Assembly (NCBI RefSeq): GCF_019578655.1
Contig: NC_063259.1
Location: 17,326,489 to 17,390,488 of the forward strand
Direction: 5' to 3'
DNA: 64,000 nucleotides
Origin: Ricinus communis
Taxonomy: Eukaryota > Streptophyta > Magnoliopsida > Malpighiales > Euphorbiaceae
Part shown: positions 58,189 through 64,000 of the stretch, in pieces
How the letters are laid out: the number at the start of each line of letters is the position of its first letter
How positions within the stretch are numbered: the stretch's first letter is position 1
Position numbers and translations under genes: made by a program
The notes under the pieces: generated by a model
Seen by the model: only the letters and a program-made list of their open reading frames with translations
The model's database searches: none
What the model was told of the DNA's origin: nothing

Positions 58189-59172
58189 CAAGATTATTAT
58201 TGGTTAACAATGGAGAAGGACTTCATAGCGCTGGTGAGGAAATACCATGAATGCCAACTATACAGTGACCTGAATCATGTGCCTCCGACCGAGCTCCACA
58301 ACTTAGCATCTCATTGGCCCTTTAGAGCTTGAGAGATCAACATTATCGATGAATTAAACCTCCTTCAAATGGTCACAGATTCATAGTCGTAGCAATTGAC
58401 TACTTCTCGAAATGGGTGGAAGTTTAGTCATTCACTACTTTATGGGTGAGGCAGATAGCCAGATTTATTAAAGGGAGCCTGATCTGCAGATACGGGGTCC
58501 CACATCATGTCGTGACAGATAATGGGGTACAATTTACGGGTGAGATAGCAAATCTGCTAGTAGAATACAAGATCGAGCATCATAGCTCTTCTCCGTATAG
58601 ACCTCAAGCAAATGGAGCAATAGAAGCAACCAATAAGAACTTGAAGAAAATACTATCAAAGATGGTACAGAATCACAAGGATTAGGCCTCTCGATTACCT
58701 TTTTCACTTTGGGCATATCGGACAACCGAGCGAACATCGACTTGGCAAACACCATACTCTATGGTTTATGGGACTAAAGCAGTTTTGCCAGTTGAGTTAG
58801 AGTTCTAGTTTTTTAGAGTTATATTAGAGGCTGAAATACCGGATACTAGTGGGTTGAGTAAAGATACTAATAATTAGCTTGGTTGATGAGAAAAGGATGA
58901 AAGCCCTATACCACATGCAGTTGTATCAAACAAGGATAGCTAAGGCCTTCAATAAAAAAGTAAAGCCAGGAAAGACCAGAGCTGGTGATCTAGTATTGAA
59001 ACATATAAGACATATCATGTTCGACCCGAAAGGGAAGTTCAGACCAAACTAGGAAGGCCCGTACTTGGTAAAGAAGATCTTGCCCAAAGGTCCTGCTAAG
59101 ATCTCAAACCTGGAGGAAAATAAGTTTACTAAACCATTCAACTTAGATCGTCTCAAGAAATACTATGTATAG
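58189..59172 (+). pseudogene. Tat/Ogre-type integrase, 3' part (element Q)
   Basis: Begins inside the zinc-binding region (YYWLTMEKDFIALVRKYHEC with QLYSDLNHVPPTELH), passes a damaged first catalytic site near 58340, then an open frame at 58446-58685 with CRYGVPHHVVTDNGVQFTGE (second D) and YRPQANGAIEATNKNLKKIL (E). Later parts in shifted frames give [30 protein letters not shown] and the end PFNLDRLKKYYV with a stop at 59170-59172. This pattern (TDNGxQF, GAIEAxNKN, LKKYY end) is that of the Tat/Ogre branch, unlike the Athila integrases at 29713 and 40944. Confidence 0.87.
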
Positions 59173-59464
59173 AAAAATAAATAATAGAAAAAATAGCCTA
59201 CTGATCAGAAAATCTGAAAAGGCTGGTCGAGCAAAAGTCAGGGCAAAAGAGAGAAAATAATCAACTAGAATATCTGAAAAGACTAGCTAATGATAAAAGT
59301 TATATTGTAAGAAATCTAAATGTACCTATCTTGGCTTTTACTGAATGAATAAGTTGTTTATAATTGTTATTAAACATATGTATATCTATTTACCATTCTA
59401 CACACTAACTGAAAGAAAAACAAAGCTAAAAGTCCTAAGCAAATTAAATAGGATCTAAAAAGTA
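59173..59464 (+). other. Spacer after integrase of Q, with hairpin-like repeats
   Basis: Two diverged copies of the unit found in the intron at 60063-60200 lie at about 59207-59240 (AAAATCTGAAAAGGCTGGTC) and 59264-59295. No gene seen. Confidence 0.5.
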
Positions 59465-60810
59465 GCACCAATTCTATCTTCTTGTTCTCTTCGCATTTGC
59501 ATTTGTATCCTTAGATAGAGTAGCTAGTTCTCGAGTCCTCTTGAATTGGGGGAATTTGGGAGAAATGGAAATGTGAAGCTGAATCCAAGCCTTAAAGTTC
59601 TCATCAGTGGTCAGATCGTCCTCAAATCAAGGTTTTGCTTTATGTCCTGGTGGGGCCATAGTCTCTCGATCTTGTCCAAGAAGTCTTGTATGAGTGGAAA
59701 GCTTTCAAATTCAGGTGGGAATTCCAAGATTCATTACTTTTACCCGTATTGGCGACAAAGTCTCGAAGGTGTGTAAAAAGTGGATGCTCGTAGTCTGGGG
59801 AAAGGTACGCAATCACCATAAACTATGAGTGTGAAATGCTTGATTCTCCACCAATGGAAAGTCTAGTAAATGAGTATGTCTAGGATGCCTTTCATCTAGG
59901 AAATCCAACCATCATGACCCCATGGGGTAAAAATAGATACAGGTATGCACGTGCTTTAGCTCGTACTTATTGATATTCCTTGAGATGGTCAGTATCTGAA
60001 TCTTCTCCCATAGCCAAATCTATAAAAAAAGAAAAAAGAAAGATAAAAAAGAGAAAAGAAAAGAAGCTAAGTTGAAAACCCGAAAGGGTGGCTTAGGCAA
60101 AAATAAGGTCTGTAAGTTGAAAACCCGAAAGGGCAACTTAGGCAAAAGTTAAGACATAAGCCTGCTAAATTGAAAACTCGAAAGGGCGGCTTAGGCAAAA
60201 ATTATAGCAAAAGAAAAGAGATTTAGTTGTGTACCCATAAGAGAACGAGGCTGCCACCAAACCATTGATAAGTTTTGTATATGTCTAACCCAATGATGGT
60301 TTAAGCCAAGATCTGGAATTTGATATGCTCCATGTTCCATTTAGTCAATAATGCCAACAATTCTGATATCTTCCTCTCATTGAGGAGAAATCAGTAGAAA
60401 TATGGCATAAAGGCAAAAGCCCAGTATCCAAATTCAAAAAGGCGTGCCCTTCTCCTTCTTTTCAGAACAAGAGATCAATGAAATAAGGGTAATATATTCG
60501 CCAATAGAATAGGAAAGTACCTCAGCTAGGGGCATCTCGAGTAACTCCACTAGTTTTCTAAGAAAATGCTCATTGGGTTTTGGAAGGGCAATGGGATGTT
60601 TAGAGTCAATGGGAACGCTAAGAATAGAAGTAAATTCTTCAATCATAGGGCACAGCTCTTGTCCATTGAATCTAAAGACATTGTCCCTTGGGCACCAAAT
60701 GTCGACAGTAGAATGGAGGAACCCATAATCAAATTTGATGTGTTGTATGGCCTTGAAAGAGGAAAGATGGAATTTTGCAAGTTTAGTCCAATCATCACTA
60801 GTTAGGGTTT
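59465..60810 (-). pseudogene. Antisense DUF7745-like gene of Q, with intron
   Basis: Minus-strand translation gives the DUF7745 pattern: FDYGFLHSTVDIWCP, NVFRFNGQELCPMIEEFTSI (60720-60610), a decayed middle, a fragment like ILAxTIIGLD with GGSLVLLW (60300-60235), then after a predicted intron (60020-60234) IWLWEKIQILTIS, and finally WWRIKHFTLIVYG, TFYTPSRLCRQYG and ILEFPPEFESFPL (59830-59690). The intron has donor TGG|GTACAC, acceptor TTTTTTTATAG|ATT with a strong pyrimidine tract, and splices in frame at the codon where the copy at 20975 has a donor. Stops and frameshifts show decay. The function of the family is unknown. The name is from motif memory; the same-family relation to 20279-20993 is seen directly. 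Confidence 0.6.
60063..60200. repeat. Three tandem hairpin units with GAAA loop
   Basis: Units at about 60066-60102, 60112-60147 and 60163-60200 on the pattern TAAGTTGAAAACCCGAAAGG followed by GCAACTTAGGCAAAA. Each can fold: an outer stem (TAAGTTG/CAACTTA, exact in unit 2), then CCC-GAAA-GGG with a GNRA-type tetraloop on the plus strand. The units lie in the predicted intron of the antisense gene. Confidence 0.8.
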
Positions 60811-60819
60811 TGAGAAGTG

Positions 60820-60940
60820 AGGGGGCTTATGGATATATATAGGCCTCAAATTAGTTTCCATTTTGGACTCTACAATTGTAGAGCCGATCGGCTATACGTA
60901 GAGCCAAATCGGCTAGGCATATAGCCGATTGGCTTTATGG
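60820..60940 (-). promoter_or_regulatory. Minus-strand promoter-like region before the DUF7745 gene
   Basis: TATA box CCTATATATATCC (60832-60844, minus strand) followed by a leader with AACCCTAACTAG, about 35-50 bp before the coding block. Upstream lie a perfect 16-bp palindrome CTCTACAATTGTAGAG (60868-60883) and three AGCCGATCGGCT-like palindromes (60881-60892, 60902-60914, 60923-60934). Confidence 0.55.
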
Positions 60941-61160
60941 CCTTTCGATGTGATTTTTGGTGAATTTTGATAGTTTTTCGAATGCTTACTTAGTTTTCTT
61001 CGCACATAAACTCATGTGAACACAATAACAAAGGGAAATTAGCAAAATAGACAAGATTTAGAAAACCAAAATCATGATTTTATATCCTTAAAAAGTTAAA
61101 AGTTTACAAGAGTCCTAAAAATTAGAGGTTCTACAAACAATAAAAAGAGTCAAAATAAGA

Positions 61161-63300
61161 TCAAAAGTCGAAGTTCTCTCTCGAACCCGCCATCTCATTA
61201 TATGAGTCGATGATTAGGTCTGCATGGCCGATGGCTGAAGGGTCAGCTTGTCGATCCGATATTGCTGAGCATCGATTTGACGCTGCTGGTAATCCACTTG
61301 GCCACGCAAACTCTCACAGTCCTTCTGATGAAAACCCAAAAGAAGCTTAGTTAGTGCATTTCGTACATGCACACATTGCATAAATCATTTTCTTAACCAC
61401 CAGTCCTTATCAAGGATAATGAATTGCCTCCTTGCAGCACAGACCAGTCGATGTACATGCTCGAACTAATCCCTCTGAATATGTATTCGCATAAATATAT
61501 GCCTAACTTTTCAGGAAAAGAAGATCTGAAAATACAAAAGAGAATAGCAACTTACATAAGTGCAAGTACTCGGAGTGAACTTTGGAGGAAGGAATTGTTC
61601 CATGATAAGTTCGTGCTCCATCACACTATATGGGCTCCAATAAGAGACCATTGGATCAAGAGGGAATGAAACACTCCCTGGAACCACATCAGGCATCACT
61701 GTGGGAGGTGCCCTAGACGTAGCATCAGCAAAAGAGCTTGTGATGTGGGAAGGATGAGAACGTCGAGCGGATCGCCCCTCAGTAGGCTCACGAGCAATAG
61801 GAGCTTGGTAGATGAATTGTAAATGAATGATTAGGAAAGTGGGACACAATAAAAAGCAAATTCCAAGTAAATCTAAAAAATACCTGAGTACGACATCATT
61901 GCCTAAGGGCACGGTCCCCAACAACTGAGGGATGAATGAAGTATAGGCCATCTATTGGGATCGAATTGTGAGATCCTTAAGCTCGTCATACCCTATCAAG
62001 CACTCCGCTAGCTCCTACCAATCAAGGTTTGCCATCTAGAACATAGAAAAAGGAGGAGATAAGGGAACCCGGCACCTACTAGGGCCTTGCTCCAAGCCAT
62101 AGATCCCTTCCCCCAAGTACCATGCTCTACAGGCGATCTGGTTAGTAGGATCCTCCTCTACTCGAGGTCAGCCATAAACAACATGTAGGGGTCCCACTAG
62201 TCGCGTTCCCCTAGCCAATCGCCTCGAATCTACAAGCTAGCAAAGGTAACTAACGATATAAATGAAGCATGAATATGACTAATAAGTTGTATTTACCCTA
62301 TCCCAGGTCAAGCTGTTGATCCACATGCGGTGCACGTGAACCTGAGCCCACTCTAAGGTAATGATCCTGCTCGAGCCCTATCAACGTAAGCTAGGGAAAG
62401 CCCGCGAAGTGCATATAAGCTATGAGCCCCCCAAAAGGCCTATCTCAAGGGACGAAACCTACAAAACAATGATTAGTATTCATTGTATTTATAAAAGAAA
62501 CTAAGGAAAAAAAGTTAGTGCATAATTTACGTGGATCACATGCCAGAAACCGCAGATCCTCTTACTACCTCAGATTGTAATGTCCATCTGATGATATAAA
62601 TATGCGAGAGCTGTAAATCCCTAGTTGTAAGAGGAGACTTGGTCCAAATCTCGCAGAGAGGCCAAAAAGTGGAAGTTCAATGAGTACCTCGAGTCATTGT
62701 ACAATGTTGTGCCGAAGAGGTACACCAAGAAGGCTCGGGCCATTTGGCCAACCTCTTGAGCACTCTGAGGAACAAAGCCCCGATAATAGAGGGGGATGCT
62801 CTAATAAGAAATGCAATGGGAGTTCTTGAATGTCTGTAAAAACTCAAGCAAGTTAGTGATGAAGCACTCTCAGATGTCAAAACACTGATCGTGGATCGCA
62901 TCGTCAAATGCCACAGGTGTGTCGAAGAACTCGATGCTTGTAATGGCAGAAAAAGAAAGAAGAGAGAGAGTCAGCTCACCAACCAGATCGTTGAAGGTGT
63001 GAGTTGTGTCTATCCACCTCTCGAGCAGGGTGTAAACAGAAGTATGATCAACTCTTCCGATGATTGATGGGAGTATGGCCATGAATCGACAGAGGCCGGT
63101 TTCTCTAATCCTAGCCTAGACCGAGCTAGGGAGCTCATTGAACCTAAAATCCTAAGAAAGAAAGACTCACTAAGAACTGTGTGCAGGAATAATAAGGATG
63201 GAAGGATGAAGTATATACTACTACATGTGCTAACCTGTTTTCCTTTGTCCTTGTGCATTGCACGTGCATCATGTATCTCATGCATTGCATGTATCATACT
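61161..63300 (-). pseudogene. Antisense plant mobile domain gene of Q
   Basis: The minus-strand start region has MHDARAMHKDKGKQ at about 63270-63235 with a possible donor CAG|GTTAGC; an exon after TTTCTTAG (about 63150) carries the core: VYTLLERWIDTTHTF (63030-62985), VGELTLSLLSFSAITSIEFF, then ARAFLVYLFGTTLYN and FHFLASLRDLDQVSSYN (62740-62640). A later exon (62090-61900) has SRCRVPLSPPFSMF and MAYTSFIPQLLGTVPLGND; another has YWSPYSVMEHELIMEQFLPP (61650-61590). The end is DSYNEMAGSRENFDF with a TGA at 61161-61163. Stops and frameshifts are frequent, and exon limits are approximate. Homologous to 16757-19723 and 52321-53380. Confidence 0.65.
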
Positions 63301-63318
63301 AATCTTTGTTTTTTAGCC

Positions 63319-64000
63319 ATATAGACTCTCATATGGGTTGGAAAAGACAAGACAATAGGAGATTGGAAAGAGTGCCCATTTCTCCGAGAATCAGAGCTAT
63401 ATTAGAGCACCTAGAAAGGCCAAGCCACTAAGCCACCGAAGAAATGGCCAATGAAAGAGCTAACGAACAAGATGTCGAGGTCTTTAAAAATCCTATCATT
63501 GATGACTTAAGGGATGTGATTCAATAAGAGCTCCAACAACACTTAGTTGGGATGGCTACAAACCATGCCCCGCCTGCTGCTCCTATTGACTCGACTATGG
63601 TAGCCGCTGAGACTGCTACTTCCACTATAGTTGCCACTACTTTCGCGGCTAATGCTAATGCCTATACTGAAGACCCAAATAGAAGGGGAGTGCCTTAAAA
63701 AATTTTAGGACTTTGATGAGTTCATGCCAGACCAGGCTAAAGGGAAGACTGCCCTAGCCATCAATAAAGCTATGAGTGGTCTTAGCACCCGGCTTGACAA
63801 AATGCTGGGTATGCCGGAAATCAAAGGTTTAGACCCTACCTATGATTTTGAAGAGCTAGTTTTGATGGAGAAAACAAGCTACCTATGAAGTTCAGAATGC
63901 GTGAGATGAACAAGTTCAATAGGACCAGTGATCCAAAGGTTCATTTAAAGCAGTATGTAACCATCATAGGAACTACTCAGCTATGCAGGACCTAGATTGT
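63319..64000 (+). pseudogene. Tat/Ogre-type gag, 5' part, cut by window end
   Basis: After an acceptor-like TTTGTTTTTTAG at 63308-63319 comes HMGWKRQDNRRLERVPISPR, EEMANERANEQDVEVFKNPI, DDLRDVIQ (stop) and ELQQHLVGMATNHAPPAAPI. After several stops there is LPMKFRMREMNKFNRTSDPK then VHLKQYVTIIGTTQL, the LPxKFxMPxxxKFxGTxDPxxHL block that opens the gag domain in Tat/Ogre elements. It starts about 20 bp from the antisense PMD gene, head to head, with no LTR or PBS between. At least six stops. Confidence 0.65.

Noticed and set aside
60893..60935. Bacterial operator or restriction-type palindrome cluster
   Set aside because: Sits in a plant-type TATA promoter context within a retroelement region.
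1..64000. tRNA, rRNA, snRNA genes or a host protein gene
   Set aside because: No cloverleaf, rRNA core or intact non-transposon coding region was recognised; the PBS sequences resemble tRNA only over 18 bases.

Overview
This window is plant nuclear DNA, probably from a dicot and probably pericentromeric or otherwise heterochromatic. I see no intact host gene, rRNA or tRNA gene, CRISPR array or prokaryotic feature. Almost everything is LTR retrotransposon, mostly Ty3/gypsy of the Athila type. The signs are primer-binding sites close to the 3' end of tRNA-Asp, AAGTGTGGGG polypurine tracts, gag plus a DLGAS-type protease, and an extra Athila-type ORF after integrase. There are also remnants of one Ty1/copia element, a Tat/Ogre-like element, a LINE and a foldback element. 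The letters A to R below are my own labels.

Layout. 1-781 is an LTR fragment cut by the window edge. 942-1348 is a LINE remnant, 1850-2337 a foldback element and 2338-4060 a diverged tandem duplication. 4066-7023 is solo LTR E (target duplication AATAG), carrying a second solo LTR, F (5132-6601). 8111-8441 is a 33-bp minisatellite. A TATA box at 8762 probably belonged to a split plant-mobile-domain (PMD) gene at 16757-19723. Between them lies element A (8821-16516, target duplication CCTTT). Solo LTR G (18004-18841, target duplication CGATG) sits in a predicted intron of that gene. A DUF7745-like coding fragment follows (20279-20993), cut by a minus-strand copia element (20994-23415). Element M (23416 to about 42745) comes next. 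Its gag is split by the Athila element B (24679-38455, minus strand, target duplication ATGCC), and B in turn contains the composite P (31006-34187): three levels of nesting. Element D (42746-49692, minus) has solo LTR C in its gag. R (about 50390-52320) is an LTR plus gag stub. 52321-53380 is a PMD gene fragment. N (53381-57495) is a gag-protease element. 57496-58188 is an LTR scrap. Q (58189-63300) has a Tat-type integrase followed by antisense DUF7745 and PMD genes. The window ends in a Tat-type gag (63319-64000).

How the parts relate. No complete reverse transcriptase domain survives in the window. A and N carry only gag and protease, with the same short joint to the 3' untranslated region. 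D keeps the start of pol only. M joins protease to RNase H. B lost its RT core where P entered. Such elements could move only with enzymes supplied by others. B is the least damaged: it has long LTRs, gag, protease, an integrase with all three catalytic residues, and an Athila-type ORF in the envelope position.

The most unusual content is the PMD plus DUF7745 pair. It occurs twice with the same order and relative strand, keeps introns, and in Q lies antisense just behind a Tat-type integrase. One DUF7745 intron holds three copies of a hairpin with a GAAA loop. Several LTR promoters also share an architecture of GC-rich palindromes placed upstream of the TATA box.
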